Numbered from the stretch's first letter, positions 1 to 9,841 are shown. The stretch: 64,000 nucleotides of DNA from Streptomyces avermitilis MA-4680 = NBRC 14893 (GCF_000009765.2 NC_003155.5:1674001-1738000), one strand, 5' to 3'. Notes: generated by a model not told the origin, from the sequence alone. Numbers and translations are program-made.

Positions 1-151
1 CATGGTGCTCACCACCGGCTGACGTGGCACGTGCCGCCCCGCCGCGCCACACCAGCGGCGGCATCGAGGCGTCCCTGCGCGACCCGACGCCGGTCCCCCC
101 GCACTCGCGCGGTGCCGGTCGCGGTTGCGGCGTGGGTCCGCCGGTGTCCGT

Positions 152-853
152 TCAATAGCCGATCGTGAAGCGGCGTTGGACGAAGCGGGGCAGTTCGGCC
201 TCGTCGACGAGTGCGACGGCCGCGTCCTCCACCGAGATGCGGCTACGCCCCTCCGCGTCGAGAACCGGCTGATCGCCGCCGGTCCGGAACCGGCCCGTGC
301 GCTCGCCGGGAGCGATGTCCTCCGCGGGGCTGAAGTAGGTCCACAGCCGGTTGGACGTGCGCAGCACGTTCAGCGCGTCCCGATGGCCGCGCACCGCAGC
401 CGCGTACTGCCTCGGCAGGCCAAGCGCGTCGAGACTCGAGTGCAGGAGCTCGTCGGAGTCCGCACGTACGACTCCAGGCTCGATCTCCAGGCTGCCGGCA
501 CCACCGATGACGATCAGACGGGTCCGGGGGTGACTCTCCAGCGCCTTCAGCAGGGATCGCGCGGCAGTGGCGTACACCGTGGGATCGGCGATGGAGCGGG
601 CCACGGTGTCGGCGATGTCCTTGGCCGCGTTGCCGGGCTGGAATCCACTGATCAACACGTCGAGGCCGGATATGCCGGCGGCGACGCTCGCGGCGTCGAG
701 CACGTCGAGGCTCTTCCAGACGACGTTCCCGCGGTCCTCGTCGATCTGCGTCGAGTCGCGCGTGAAGGCCGTGACGTGGTGCCCCCGGGCGAGGGCTTCG
801 GTGACGACACGACTGCCGATGGTGCCGGTGGCTCCGATGACTCCGAGGTGCAT
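152..853 (-). CDS. NAD(P)-binding reductase, NmrA/YwnB-like
   Basis: Atypical short-chain reductase of about 233 residues. The N-terminus carries the Rossmann motif GATGTIGSRVV, followed by ARGHHVTAFTRD, as in NAD(P)H-binding NmrA/BVR-type proteins; the substrate is unknown. I place the start at the ATG ending at 853 because GGGAGAG sits just upstream of it and the Rossmann strand then begins at residue 2. A longer reading to 892 adds a basic, non-homologous leader. It is divergent from a TetR gene across about 125 bp holding a palindrome, so it is probably the TetR target. Fold confident; role inferred. Confidence 0.85.
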   Translation of the reverse strand: MHLGVIGATGTIGSRVVTEALARGHHVTAFTRDSTQIDEDRGNVVWKSLDVLDAASVAAGISGLDVLISGFQPGNAAKDIADTVARSIADPTVYATAARSLLKALESHPRTRLIVIGGAGSLEIEPGVVRADSDELLHSSLDALGLPRQYAAAVRGHRDALNVLRTSNRLWTYFSPAEDIAPGERTGRFRTGGDQPVLDAEGRSRISVEDAAVALVDEAELPRFVQRRFTIGY

Positions 854-900
854 GGCTCTCCCCTGTAGATACACATGCCGCCTGCCCTTCACGGCACGCG

Positions 901-935
901 AAAACTATACGCCGTGAAGTATACGGCGTGAAGTA
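901..935. promoter_or_regulatory. Candidate TetR operator between divergent genes
   Basis: A perfect 7-bp inverted repeat, ACGCCGT (909-915) and ACGGCGT (923-929), is spaced by 7 bp. It is overlaid by a direct repeat of CGTGAAGTA (913-921 and 927-935). The site lies between the reductase and the TetR gene, where an autoregulating TetR operator would sit. The assignment is by position and symmetry only. Confidence 0.55.
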
Positions 936-978
936 AATGTACGGCACTCACCATCGTGACGCTGTAGAGTCAGCGACT

Positions 979-1689
979 GTGGGAAAGACCAATGGGCGCC
1001 GCGAGCGACTGCGAGCCGAAACGACCGCCGAGATCAAGAGGGTCGCGCTCGAACTGATGGCCACAGGCGGGCCCGACGCGATCACGCTGCGGGCCATCGC
1101 CCGCGAGATGGGCATGACGGCCAACGCCATCTACGGCTACTTCGCCACCCGCGACGACCTGGTCACCACGCTGATCAACGATGTGTACACCTCGTTGGTC
1201 GACACCGTGGACACCGCCTGGGAGACCGCACCCGCCCAGGATCCGGCCGCCCGGATCCAGGCATGGGCGTGCGCCTTCAGAGGCTGGGCCCTGGCCGGCC
1301 CCGAGGGCTTCCGGCTCATTTACGGCGACCCCGTACCCGGCTACCGGCCCCCCGCGGGGGGCGCCGCCCCGGACGCCGCCCACCGCGTCTGCAAGGGCAT
1401 CACCGCACTGGCGGCCGCAGCCTGGCCGCACGCCGAACACCGCTACGCGGACAGCGACTTCTCCTGGTCCGACTTCGACACCGGCCTCCTGGACAAGGTC
1501 CGCCCGGCCTTCCCGGAACTGCCTCCGGCGGCGGTGGCCCTCGCGCTGCGCATCTGGAGCCACCTGCACGGCCTGATCTCACTGGAGATCTACGGCCACC
1601 TGCAGACCCAGACCCTCAACCCGGACAAACTCTTCCGCGAGGAACTGGCCCAGCTCATCCGCTCCTTGAGCATGACCCCCCAGGGGTAG
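979..1689 (+). CDS. TetR/AcrR-family transcriptional regulator
   Basis: TetR repressor of about 236 residues. The N-terminal helix-turn-helix is clear: ITLRAIAREMGMTANAIYGYF, with the typical following RDDLVTTLI helix. The C-terminal part, with WSHLHGLISLEIYGHL, matches the TetR_C domain of the WHG subgroup. I choose the GTG at 979, since the in-frame ATG at 937 lies in the divergent promoter and would put operator half-sites inside the gene. It probably represses itself and the divergent reductase; the ligand is unknown. Confidence 0.85.
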   Translation: MGKTNGRRERLRAETTAEIKRVALELMATGGPDAITLRAIAREMGMTANAIYGYFATRDDLVTTLINDVYTSLVDTVDTAWETAPAQDPAARIQAWACAFRGWALAGPEGFRLIYGDPVPGYRPPAGGAAPDAAHRVCKGITALAAAAWPHAEHRYADSDFSWSDFDTGLLDKVRPAFPELPPAAVALALRIWSHLHGLISLEIYGHLQTQTLNPDKLFREELAQLIRSLSMTPQG

Positions 1690-1868
1690 TGCGAACAGCG
1701 CCGCACGCTCCCATGAACACCGTGGACACCCACGCCGATGTGGACAGCGCCGAGGCGGGGAAGACCAGCCCACCGAGGGAATCGGTCCCGCGCGGTGCGC
1801 TCTCCCGTCACCGGCGGGCGATCATGGTCTCGGGGCCGGAAAAGTTGACGTAAGGTAGAGCAAGTCGA

Positions 1869-1942
1869 CGCGGGGTGGAGCAGCTCGGTAGCTCGCTGGG
1901 CTCATAACCCAGAGGTCGCAGGTTCAAATCCTGTCCCCGCTA
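1869..1942 (+). tRNA. Initiator tRNA-fMet (CAU)
   Basis: A full 74-nt cloverleaf without encoded CCA. The acceptor stem begins C1-G2-C3 and ends with U72-A73, so position 1:72 is unpaired (C-U), a hallmark of initiators. The anticodon stem carries three consecutive G-C pairs (GGG at 1898-1900, CCC at 1908-1910) around the CTCATAA loop, with CAT at 1903-1905. The T arm is GCAGG TTCAAAT CCTGT. These features separate it from elongator tRNA-Met. Confidence 0.95.
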
Positions 1943-1950
1943 CTGAAACC

Positions 1951-1981
1951 TGAGGGGCCAGCACGGTGTGCTGGCCCCTCA
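1951..1981 (+). terminator. Hairpin terminator after tRNA-fMet
   Basis: A perfect 14-bp stem (1951-1964 with 1968-1981) has a 3-nt GGT loop and starts 8 nt after the tRNA. There is no U-tract, as is usual in Streptomyces. Confidence 0.85.
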
Positions 1982-2442
1982 GGCATGTCCGGCCCCGGGG
2001 CACGCGTCACCACGAGGATCGTGCCGGCCGCGAGGTCCCGGCACGCTCGCGGCGATGACCAGTACGGCCAACAGCGGATCGAGCGTCTCGATGACGACCC
2101 CCCACTTCCTGCCGACGATCTCGCTGCCGGCGATCTCCTCGCCGGCGCCGACGCCCTGGCTCGCGGCGGCACACTGCTTCCCTCTCACGCAGTTTCGGAT
2201 CACCACGTTCTCGTCGCTGCCGTAACCCCGGGGCTTCCGCCTCGGTCTCCCCACTGTCCGGCGCCCTGGCCGTCGCCCGCGCCCACGGCGGCGACGCACG
2301 GGCGGCAACCAGAGCGGAGGAAGGGTTGACGGTGCAGCGTCAGGCGCCAGTGGTACAACGCGACACGGACGCCTGATTTCACTCCTATGACGGGTTACTG
2401 GGCGAACGCTACTTTTTACCGGAAAGCGAAAGGAGAGACAGT
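1982..2442. other. Gene-free stretch downstream of tRNA
   Basis: No open frame here has convincing coding character or a recognisable domain. A short reverse-strand reading (about 2000-2200) contains a hydrophobic run but has no start signal and no family I know. No integrase or att-like repeat of the tRNA 3' end is visible. The last 60 bases are AT-richer and hold the lectin gene's leader and ribosome binding site. Confidence 0.4.
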
Positions 2443-3468
2443 ATGAGTGGTTGGACCTTATTCGAACTCTCACCCGGGGGAACTGCCGATCCGGACACCG
2501 GAGTTGCCGCGGTGTCCCGCATCCCCGGTCACATGGAAGTCTGGTGGGTGGGCCCCAACGGCTCGGTGGAAGGCGCCTATTGGTACGACGGCCACCCCTG
2601 GGCCCGCTATCAGATCGCCCCGAACGGCAGCGCGGGGGGAGCGAGCCGGATCACCGCGGTGTCCCGCATCCCCGGCCACATGGAAATCTGGTGGGTGGGC
2701 CCCAACGGCTCGGTGGAAGGCGCCTATTGGTACGACGGCCACCCCTGGGCCCGTTACCAGATCGCCCCGAACGGCAGCGCCCGGCGCCATGGGATCACGG
2801 CGGTCTCCCGCATCCCCGGCCACATGGAGCTGTGGTGGATCGGCCCCAACGCCTCGGTGGAAGGCGCCTATTGGTACGAGGGCAGCTCGTGGGCGCGGTA
2901 CCAGATCGCCCCGAACGACAGCGCCGCGCTGAACGGAGGCATCACGGCGGCGTCCCGGATCCAGGGCAGCATGGAACTGTGGTGGGTGGGCCCCAACGAA
3001 TCGGTGGAAGGCGCCTACTGGTACGACGGCCACCCCTGGGCCCGCTACCAGATCGCCCCGGCCGGCTCCGCGTCCGCCGTCGGCGGCATCACCGCGGTCT
3101 CCCGCATCCCGGGCCACATGGAGGTCTGGTGGGTGAGCCGCAACGAGTCCGTCGAGGGGGCGTACTGGTACGAGGGCAGCCAGTGGGCCCGCTACCAGAT
3201 CGCCCCGAACGGCAGCGGCTACCGGGGCTCCGACCTCACCGTGGTCTCCCGCGTCCCGGGCCACATGGAGCTGTGGTGGACGGGCACCGACAACTCGGTC
3301 CAGGGCGCCTACTGGTACGACGGCCACCCCTGGGCCCGCTACCAGCTGGCCCCCGCCGGCGCCTCGTCCGGCGACGGCATCGCCTCCGTGTCGCGGATCC
3401 CCGGCAGCATGGAGGTCTGGTGGCTGACCGGGCGCCAGTCCATCGAGGACGGCTACTGGTACGAGTGA
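2443..3468 (+). CDS. Seven-bladed beta-propeller lectin-like repeat protein
   Basis: 341 residues, almost entirely seven repeats of about 48 residues. Each carries the pattern VSRIPGHMExWWVGPN, SVEGAYWYDG and WARYQIAPNGSA. The last repeat stops at GYWYE, and the N-terminus (GWTLFELSPGG) resembles the missing WARYQIAPNGS strand. The chain can therefore close as a propeller by velcro pairing of its ends. Trp/Tyr-rich propellers of this type (PLL/tectonin-like) usually bind sugars. No signal peptide is seen. The start is fixed by AAAGGAGAG at about 2427-2435. Codon 6 is TTA (2458-2460), a rare bldA codon in Streptomyces, pointing to developmental control. Ligand unknown. Confidence 0.85.
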   Translation: MSGWTLFELSPGGTADPDTGVAAVSRIPGHMEVWWVGPNGSVEGAYWYDGHPWARYQIAPNGSAGGASRITAVSRIPGHMEIWWVGPNGSVEGAYWYDGHPWARYQIAPNGSARRHGITAVSRIPGHMELWWIGPNASVEGAYWYEGSSWARYQIAPNDSAALNGGITAASRIQGSMELWWVGPNESVEGAYWYDGHPWARYQIAPAGSASAVGGITAVSRIPGHMEVWWVSRNESVEGAYWYEGSQWARYQIAPNGSGYRGSDLTVVSRVPGHMELWWTGTDNSVQGAYWYDGHPWARYQLAPAGASSGDGIASVSRIPGSMEVWWLTGRQSIEDGYWYE

Positions 3469-3562
3469 CAGCACGGGCGCGCGGCGACCGCCCGTAGCGG
3501 CTTCGTGCTCGGCAGACAGGCCCCGACCTGGAGCATGAACGCCTCTCCCCCGGCTCCAAGAG

Positions 3563-3598
3563 CAGGTCCTGGCCACCAGGAATGGCAGCCAGGACCTG
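3563..3598 (+). terminator. Probable terminator after lectin-like gene
   Basis: An 11-bp inverted repeat (CAGGTCCTGGC at 3563-3573, GCCAGGACCTG at 3588-3598) with a 14-nt loop lies about 95 bp after the lectin-like gene stop. The rest of the 3469-3775 gap shows nothing coding. Confidence 0.5.
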
Positions 3599-3775
3599 TG
3601 GGGCCGGCGCCGCCCGTAGATCCACAGCCTCCGTGACCCCTGCACGTGCGCAATTCCGCCCCGCGGACCCAACGGACAGCTGGAGCGAGGGCCGGATCCG
3701 GACGAGGCCGGGGTTCGACGGGATGACGGCGCCCGGGACACGGGGCGCGGCAGGCAGTCGCGCGGTCCGGGGTCC

Positions 3776-4258
3776 TCAGGCGTCCGGCGCGGACAGCCAC
3801 GCGCTGATGCCGGCCATCGCGCCGGGGCCGCTGTCCGAGCGGACGTTCTGGACCAGATCGGCGATCGAGACGGCTCGCAACGCCGCTCGCCAGGCCGCGT
3901 CCGCCCCGGTCATCGCGCGGGCGATCGCACAGGGTACGGCGCACGACTCGGCCGGTGTGGCCAGTGGACCCCTCTGACGGATCTCCGTGCAGGTGAAGGC
4001 CTGGTCGGGACCGTCGACCGCTTCGACCACATCGAGCACCGTGATAGAGGCGGGTTCCCGGGTGAGCACGTAACCGCCCGCCTTGCCCTGCACCGAACGC
4101 ACGAGCCCGGCGCGAGAGAGCGCCTGCAACTGCTTGGCCAGATAGCTTGCCGAGACGTCGTGCAGCTCCGCCAGCCGGGTCGCGGGGACAGGCTCCTCAA
4201 CCGATGTGAGCACGACGCAGCAATGCAGGGCCCACTCGACTCCGCCGGACATCTTCAC
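3776..4258 (-). CDS. rsrR: RsrR-type [2Fe-2S] Rrf2 redox-sensing regulator
   Basis: Rrf2-family DNA-binding protein of 160 residues, the usual length, with a winged HTH (ELHDVSASYLAKQLQALSRAG) and wing (GKAGGYVLTR). It has Glu8 and His12 in VEWALH, and Cys90 and Cys110. These match the unusual cluster ligands that I recall for Streptomyces venezuelae RsrR, where a [2Fe-2S] cluster is bridged across the dimer. Cys106 is extra. RsrR responds to redox state by one-electron cluster cycling and controls a divergent NmrA-type gene; exactly that neighbour lies here. An IscR- or NsrR-type role is less likely because the three-cysteine spacing differs. Confidence 0.9.
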   Translation of the reverse strand: MKMSGGVEWALHCCVVLTSVEEPVPATRLAELHDVSASYLAKQLQALSRAGLVRSVQGKAGGYVLTREPASITVLDVVEAVDGPDQAFTCTEIRQRGPLATPAESCAVPCAIARAMTGADAAWRAALRAVSIADLVQNVRSDSGPGAMAGISAWLSAPDA

Positions 4259-4287
4259 TCGGTCACTCTAACCAGATGCATTGACTC

Positions 4288-4330
4288 GGACAACACATGT
4301 CCACGTATAGTCCCGGACAGAACGTGTCCG
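4288..4330. promoter_or_regulatory. Two candidate RsrR operators
   Basis: Two inverted repeats of the same core lie in the divergent promoter region. Site 1 is GGACA-acaca-TGTCC (4288-4302). Site 2 is CGGACA-gaacg-TGTCCG (4314-4330). Their centres are about 27 bp apart. Sharing of the GGACA/TGTCC arms and placement between rsrR and its expected target make them strong operator candidates. Confidence 0.7.
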
Positions 4331-4403
4331 AGTTTCGCACATGCGACGCCCGCATGGGATCATGTGCAATATTCCGGACATACCTCTCGTCGAAAGGCAT
4401 GTC

Positions 4404-5132
4404 ATGAAGTTCGCGGTCATCGGCGGTACCGGGCTGATCGGGTCGCAGGTCGTCAAGAATCTGAACGCCGCCGGGCACGAGGCGGTACCGCACTCGCAGT
4501 CCACCGGAATCGACGTCATCAGCGGTCAGGGACTGGACCAGGCGGTGGCGGGGGCCGACGTCATCGTCAACCTGACGAACTCCCCGACCTTCGACGAAGC
4601 CTCCCCGGCCTTCTTCCAGACCTCGATGGACAACCTCCTGGCCGCGGGCCGGAAAGCCGGCGTCCGTCACTTCGTCATCCTCTCGATCGTCGGCGTGGAC
4701 CAGGTGCCGGAGCTGGACTACTACCGGGCCAAGGCGCTCCAGGAGAAAATCCTCGCGGCCGGACCGATCCCCTACTCGATCGTCCGCGCGACGCAGTTCA
4801 TGGAGTTCATCGACGCGGTCCTGTCCTGGACCGCGGACGGCGACACCGTCCGGCTGCCCGCCACGCCGATCCAGCCGATCGCCGCCAAGGACGTGGCCGA
4901 CGCGGTGGCCGAAGTCGCCGCGGGCGCCCCGCTGGGGGGCATTCGCAACGTCGCCGGCCCCGAGATCTTCTCCCTGGACGAGCTGGGCCGGATCACCCTG
5001 TCCCACAAGTCCGACGGCCGCACCGTCGTCACCGACCCCACCGCCGGCATGTTCGGCGCCGTCAAGGGTGACGTCCTCACCGACAAGGACGCCCACCTCG
5101 CCCCCACCCACTACGCCGACTGGCTCTCCTGA
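4404..5132 (+). CDS. NmrA-type NAD(P)-binding protein, RsrR target
   Basis: Atypical SDR of 242 residues with N-terminal GGTGLIGSQVVKNL (Rossmann glycines) and HFVILSIVGVDQ, as in NmrA/QOR2-like NAD(P)H-binding proteins. The family senses or uses the nicotinamide redox ratio; some members are quinone or enone reductases. The start is the ATG at 4404, preceded by GAAAGG, which puts the Rossmann strand at the N-terminus. It is transcribed divergently from rsrR across two GGACA palindromes. In S. venezuelae the main RsrR target is likewise a divergent NmrA-type gene, so regulation by RsrR is expected. Confidence 0.87.
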   Translation: MKFAVIGGTGLIGSQVVKNLNAAGHEAVPHSQSTGIDVISGQGLDQAVAGADVIVNLTNSPTFDEASPAFFQTSMDNLLAAGRKAGVRHFVILSIVGVDQVPELDYYRAKALQEKILAAGPIPYSIVRATQFMEFIDAVLSWTADGDTVRLPATPIQPIAAKDVADAVAEVAAGAPLGGIRNVAGPEIFSLDELGRITLSHKSDGRTVVTDPTAGMFGAVKGDVLTDKDAHLAPTHYADWLS

Positions 5133-5295
5133 ACCGCTCGCGCCCTCCCCGGCGCGCGGACCTCACGAGCTGGTGCTCCCCGCAACCGAGCCGGCTGCGG
5201 GGAGCGGGATGCGTCCAATGGAGTGGAACAGCGCTAACCGATTCACCTCAGTGGGCAATAAAGGCCGAGACGCTGCCCAGCGACAGGAGAAGCGC

Positions 5296-6150
5296 ATGTC
5301 CAGCCGTCGGCCACCACGGAGGGACCCGCGAAGCCATGCGCACGGACCGGCACGACGTTGGTGGCGCCGACACTGGAAAGCCGGTACCGCCGTCCTTTCG
5401 GCGCTCTTCGTCGCGACCGCGAGCCCGCTGATCTACGACGCGATCAAGAGCGGGACTTCGGCGATCGTGGAAGGCGACAGGCCGCCCTTCGCATGGACGA
5501 CACAAGTGGACTCGCCGGAAGATGCCGGGTGCAAGTCCTATGTCTTCGACTCTGACGCGAAGATGTCGGCTCCCTCGCCCAACGAGGACTGGCAGGTTTG
5601 GGCAACCCGCCAGGGAGGAACCGCCGCCAATCTGACAACCATCCGGCTCACCCTGCAAGGGCGCTCCGCCAGCAGTGTCGTCCTCCACGGCCTCCGAGTG
5701 GACGTGGAATCGAAAAGCAGGCCCAAAGGGTCCGTGTACGACCTCGGCCTCAGCTGCGGCGGGCTGACATCTCGAAATTTCGACATCAATCTCGATGACC
5801 CCGAAGTCGCTCCGGCATCGCGCGCCGGCGATGACGGAACTCCTGCTGCGCGTTTCCCCTATCGGATTTCATCCACAGAGCCGGAGGTATTCCTGGTCCA
5901 CGCTCGTACCGAGAATTGTGATTGCAGGTTTCACCTGAACCTCGACTGGACCAGCGGAGACCGCAAAGGGACCCTGCGAATCGGCGACGGAAAGAATGCC
6001 TTTCGCGTCATCGGGACGCAGCGGCTTCGGTGGTTCGAGCTGGACATGGACAAGCAGCAATGGGTGAAACAGCCGGTTGTGGACACCGTTCCAGGAGCCG
6101 AACTCGGCCGACTGGTAAAGCGATCGGATGTTCGGAGGGAAGCGGCCTAG
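5296..6150 (+). CDS. Membrane-anchored protein of unknown function
   Basis: I recognise no family. From the ATG at 5296 (GGAGAAG upstream) it has 284 residues: an Arg-rich cytosolic N-terminus (RRWWRRHWK), one membrane segment around residues 30-47 ([19 protein letters not shown]), then an extracytoplasmic region with several cysteines (GCKSYV, LSCGG, NCDCRF) that could form disulfides. The [19 protein letters not shown] part looks like a beta-sandwich strand region. Similar small anchored proteins are common in Streptomyces. The stop overlaps the convergent nitrobindin stop by 4 bp. Confidence 0.7.
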
Positions 6151-6689
6151 CCTCTACGTCGCAGCCGTGCCGAGAGATGGTGCTGCATCGGCTGGCCGAC
6201 CGCCTCGAGGTCGTGGTGGAACGTGAGCGTGTCGTCGTCGGTCAGGGTGTAGCGGCGGCGGGTGGCGTTGACCTTCTTGGCCGTGGGAGCGAGGGCGACC
6301 TCATGGGTCGAGAGGTCGATCGTGTTGCCGGTCGCACGCCCGACCATGATCTCCGCGATGCCGGTCGGCTGGGTGATCAGCGCCTCCACCCGGCCGTCGG
6401 GCTGAAGCCGCCACCAGCCGCACTCCCGGGCCGACGGACGCAGCGGTGCGTCATCGGCGTCGAGCAGCCAGGCCCGGGCCTCGTAGCGCAGGAAGGGGCG
6501 GCCGTCGTGACTGAAGGTCAGCTCCTGCGCGTACCCGAAGTCCCCGGTGAGCGTCGGGTACCCGCCCTCGCCCCGGCCGTACCAAGAACCCAGGAGGCCG
6601 AGCACGGGCTCGAGCAGTGCGTGTGGTGCGGGCGCCTCGTCCGGTCGGTGGCCGTCGGGGTACGGGTGCTCCGGTGCGGGGTCAACCAC
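6147..6689 (-). CDS. Nitrobindin-family heme-binding beta-barrel protein
   Basis: About 180 residues with the family motif [16 protein letters not shown] near the N-terminus and a C-terminal [11 protein letters not shown], where the proximal heme-ligand His of nitrobindins lies. The fold is a ten-stranded FABP-like barrel binding ferric heme; nitrobindins bind NO and isomerise peroxynitrite. I choose the GTG at 6689 (GGAGCG 8 nt upstream), which gives the normal family length. Longer in-frame readings run through the divergent promoter of the protease. Confidence 0.88.
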
Positions 6690-6973
6690 GGTGCGCGCTC
6701 CTGGGGTCGGTGTCGGTGTCGGGTGGAAGCCTAGGCTGTCGGTCCACTCGGAATGCGCGCGAGAACGGTGCGTCGGACAGCGCTGCCGCGTCGAGCCGAG
6801 TCGATCAGGCGCGGGCCGTGCGGCCGGCAGGCGCTTCCGGCGCCTCGTCGCGGGGCCGGAAGTCGTCTGTGGAAACCCCCGCCCCATTGATGAGTCGGCG
6901 TATCGCCCGTTCCATGGGCCCTGCCCGGCGGTGTTCCGCCGCCGGTACGGATTCCGCAGGGGATGGGGAGACG

Positions 6974-9826
6974 GTGGGGCAGTCCAGAGCAGACTCGAAG
7001 AGACCGACGGGATTATCCAGAGCACGAAGAAGCGGCATTTCCGGTGCGGCGGCGCTTATCGGCGTCGCCGCACTCGTCGTCTCGGCGGTCCCCGCCGACG
7101 CGAAGGCGGGGGGACCGGTGCCGCCGCCGAGCCCGGGAGAGCTGATCCCGGGGCAGAAGACGGCGACGCCCGCACTGGTGGAGGGCCTCCGGGAGCAGGC
7201 TCCGGCGGCGCGGAACGCCGCGGGCGCGGCGCGCGCGTACCTCGCCGCGAAGCAGGACCGCTACCGGATCGCGGACCCGGGCCGCGACCTGGAGCCCCTG
7301 GGGACCGTCACGGCCGACGGCCAGGAGACCGTGCGACTGCGGCAGAGGTACCACGGCATCCCGGTCCTGGGCGGCCAGTACGTCGTACGCATGGAGAAGC
7401 AGGACGGCGGACGGGTCGTCACCGGCACCTCGGGCAAGTACTTCACCGGTCTGCGGACCGGCACCACGGCCGAGGTCGACGACGCGCTCGCCGTCGAGCG
7501 GGCGGTCGACGCGGTGCTGGCCCGGCTCGGCGCGGAGAAGTTCACCGCGTACGGGGAGGACGACGAGGGCAAGAAGGACGCGACGCCGCTCACCGGCACC
7601 TCCCACGGCCTGGTCGTGCTGCCCACCGGCACGGGCGTACTCGCCCGGCACGTCACCGTGCGGGGCGCGGACCCGGCGCGCGGTGAGCCGGTGCTGCGCG
7701 AGGTGTACGTCGACGCGCAGGCCGGATATCCGGTGCTCCAGTACAGCGGTATCCGGACGTTCGACGCGCCCGGGACGACCGCCGAGGGGAGCGCGGCGAG
7801 CCACCCCGCGCAGGAACCCACCGAACCCGCCCCCGGCGAGACGGGCTCCGGCGTCAAGCTGGACGGCAAACCCGTCGAACTACAGGTCACCCACGACGAC
7901 ACGCGCGCCGCCTACGTCCTGCGCGACCACTCCCGCATCCACAACGACACCGCGGACGTCCTCGCCACCTGGGACGCGCGCGGCAAGTGGGCCTCCGACG
8001 TGGTCGGCAACTGGCCCGCCGACCTTCAGGAGTTCGCCTCGCCGACCCCGGCCTTCGGCGCCGAGGCGACCGAGGCGGGGGCGGTGGACGCGCACTGGGC
8101 CGCCGGGCAGGTGTACGACTACTACAAGAACAAGCACGGCCGGGACAGCCTCGACGGGCGGGGCATGTCGATCAACTCCCTCGTCGGGACGACCGATTAC
8201 GGGCAGCCGTATGTCAACGCCTTCTGGGACGGCCAGAAGATGGTGTACGGCAACGGCGACGCCGAATACCGTCCGCTCGCCGCCGGACTGGACGTCGTAG
8301 GGCACGAAATGACCCACGGCGTCGTCGACCACTCCGCCGACCTCGTCTACGCGGGCCAGTCCGGCGCCATGAACGAGGCGATCGCGGACTACTTCGGCAA
8401 CGCCATCGAGACGGATGTGCACGGCATAGCCATGGCCGACCCGGACTCGGGGCTGCTGGGTGAGGCGCTCTGCCGGACCAGGACGCCGCGCGAGTGCGCG
8501 GTCCGCGACCTGAACGACGGGCGGACCACCGCCAAGTCCTTCCTCGGTGTGGGGTTCGGCACCGACAACGGCGGTGTCCACCTCAACTCCACGATCTTCT
8601 CCGGTGCGTTGTGGGACATCCGCGAGGACGTCGGCCCCACTCTCGCCGACAAGATCGTGTACAAGGCGCTCACGGAGTACCTCACCCCGCTCGACGGCTT
8701 CACCCAGGGGCGGGACGCGGTGATCGCCGCCGCCAGGGCTCTGGGGACCGGCGGCAAGGACCTCACGGCCGTCCAGCGGGCCTTCAACGCCCATGGCATC
8801 GTGCCCAACTGGGAGCTGGCGCTGGGCGTCGACTCCGACCTGCTGATCGAGCGCGTCAACACCTACGACTCCCAACTGGGCGCGGGCGGCGACTGGTGGA
8901 CGGCCGCCACGTCCAACGAGGAGGGCTCCGAGGCGTACTCGGTGTGGGCCGGGCGCACGGACGGCACGGGCCAGCTGAAACTGATGAGCCCCAACGACGG
9001 CCGCTACCACGTGAATCCGGCCACGGACGGCAAGACCGTGGTGTGGCAGGCGCACGGGACCTCCGGCGTGGACATCCTCGCCCGGCCCCTCGCGGGCGGC
9101 CCGGTGAAGACGTTGTGGCACGGCCGGAGTGTGGGCGGCGCGCTGGACGTCGACGGTGACGTGGTGGCCTTCGCGTACAACAACCACGGCGGAAGAGCCG
9201 GCGTGGCCTACCTGAGTCTGAAGGACCCGGCGAACGTGGTCACGATCGGTGGGGGCACGTACCACCGGGCGACCTTCCCGTCGCTGAGCCACGGCAAGGT
9301 CGTCTACCAGGACCGGCAGCGGGTGAGCGCCGTGTACGAGACCACCACCCGGGTGGTCGATGTGGCGACCGGTGAGGACAAGGTGATCCAGCGGGCCGCC
9401 CCGGGGGCGAGCCTCGGCCCGACGGCCGTCACCGGCGATCACGTCTACTGGCTGCTCGACGAGATCGATCAGAACGGCACGACGGCCCTGCGCCGTGCCG
9501 GGCTCGACGGCTCGGGCATCACGGACCTCAGCCCGGAGACCGGCCCGGAGTCCCTGAACGTCTTCGATCTGACGGCCTCCGAGGGGGCGGTGACAGTGGA
9601 CGCCCGGACGCCGGACCCCGCGTTCCGCAACGAGTCGCTGGCCAAGCTCTGGCAGTTCTCAGCGGAGGGCAAGGGCGATGGCGTACGCAAGAGCCGGGTC
9701 TCCTGCAACCGGGGTGAGCAGCTGTCGGCCGCCGCGGCATCCGGCACCCAAGTGGTGTGGCTCGACGCGACGACCGGCATCAGCAATGTGGTGACCCGGA
9801 CCCGGCCGAGCGGTACGTGCGGCTGA
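6974..9826 (+). CDS. Secreted M4 (thermolysin-type) metalloprotease with C-terminal propeller
   Basis: About 950 residues. A Sec signal (RARRSGISG then [19 protein letters not shown]) is followed by an FTP-like propeptide ([18 protein letters not shown]) and the zinc protease domain: HEMTH at about 444-448 and the third ligand Glu in [10 protein letters not shown], with [17 protein letters not shown] completing the M4 fold. The last 300 residues look like PD40/WD40-type strands ([21 protein letters not shown]), unusual for M4 enzymes and probably a propeller. I choose the GTG at 6974 with AGGGGA 10 nt upstream; an ATG at 6890 has no clear ribosome site. It is predicted to degrade extracellular protein. 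Confidence 0.88.
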   Translation: MGQSRADSKRPTGLSRARRSGISGAAALIGVAALVVSAVPADAKAGGPVPPPSPGELIPGQKTATPALVEGLREQAPAARNAAGAARAYLAAKQDRYRIADPGRDLEPLGTVTADGQETVRLRQRYHGIPVLGGQYVVRMEKQDGGRVVTGTSGKYFTGLRTGTTAEVDDALAVERAVDAVLARLGAEKFTAYGEDDEGKKDATPLTGTSHGLVVLPTGTGVLARHVTVRGADPARGEPVLREVYVDAQAGYPVLQYSGIRTFDAPGTTAEGSAASHPAQEPTEPAPGETGSGVKLDGKPVELQVTHDDTRAAYVLRDHSRIHNDTADVLATWDARGKWASDVVGNWPADLQEFASPTPAFGAEATEAGAVDAHWAAGQVYDYYKNKHGRDSLDGRGMSINSLVGTTDYGQPYVNAFWDGQKMVYGNGDAEYRPLAAGLDVVGHEMTHGVVDHSADLVYAGQSGAMNEAIADYFGNAIETDVHGIAMADPDSGLLGEALCRTRTPRECAVRDLNDGRTTAKSFLGVGFGTDNGGVHLNSTIFSGALWDIREDVGPTLADKIVYKALTEYLTPLDGFTQGRDAVIAAARALGTGGKDLTAVQRAFNAHGIVPNWELALGVDSDLLIERVNTYDSQLGAGGDWWTAATSNEEGSEAYSVWAGRTDGTGQLKLMSPNDGRYHVNPATDGKTVVWQAHGTSGVDILARPLAGGPVKTLWHGRSVGGALDVDGDVVAFAYNNHGGRAGVAYLSLKDPANVVTIGGGTYHRATFPSLSHGKVVYQDRQRVSAVYETTTRVVDVATGEDKVIQRAAPGASLGPTAVTGDHVYWLLDEIDQNGTTALRRAGLDGSGITDLSPETGPESLNVFDLTASEGAVTVDARTPDPAFRNESLAKLWQFSAEGKGDGVRKSRVSCNRGEQLSAAAASGTQVVWLDATTGISNVVTRTRPSGTCG

Positions 9827-9841
9827 CGGATTCGGAAGGGG

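Noticed and set aside
125..868. Long forward frames opposite the NmrA-type reductase
   Set aside because: Out-of-frame readings of a high-GC gene on the other strand; no motifs, and the reverse frame has a clear Rossmann motif and ribosome site.
1845..1868. TTGACG as the -35 box of tRNA-fMet
   Set aside because: No -10-like box at proper spacing; 17-18 bp downstream is already inside the tRNA.
1869..2442. tRNA-associated integrated element
   Set aside because: No integrase, no repeat of the tRNA 3' end in the window, and a terminator directly follows the tRNA.
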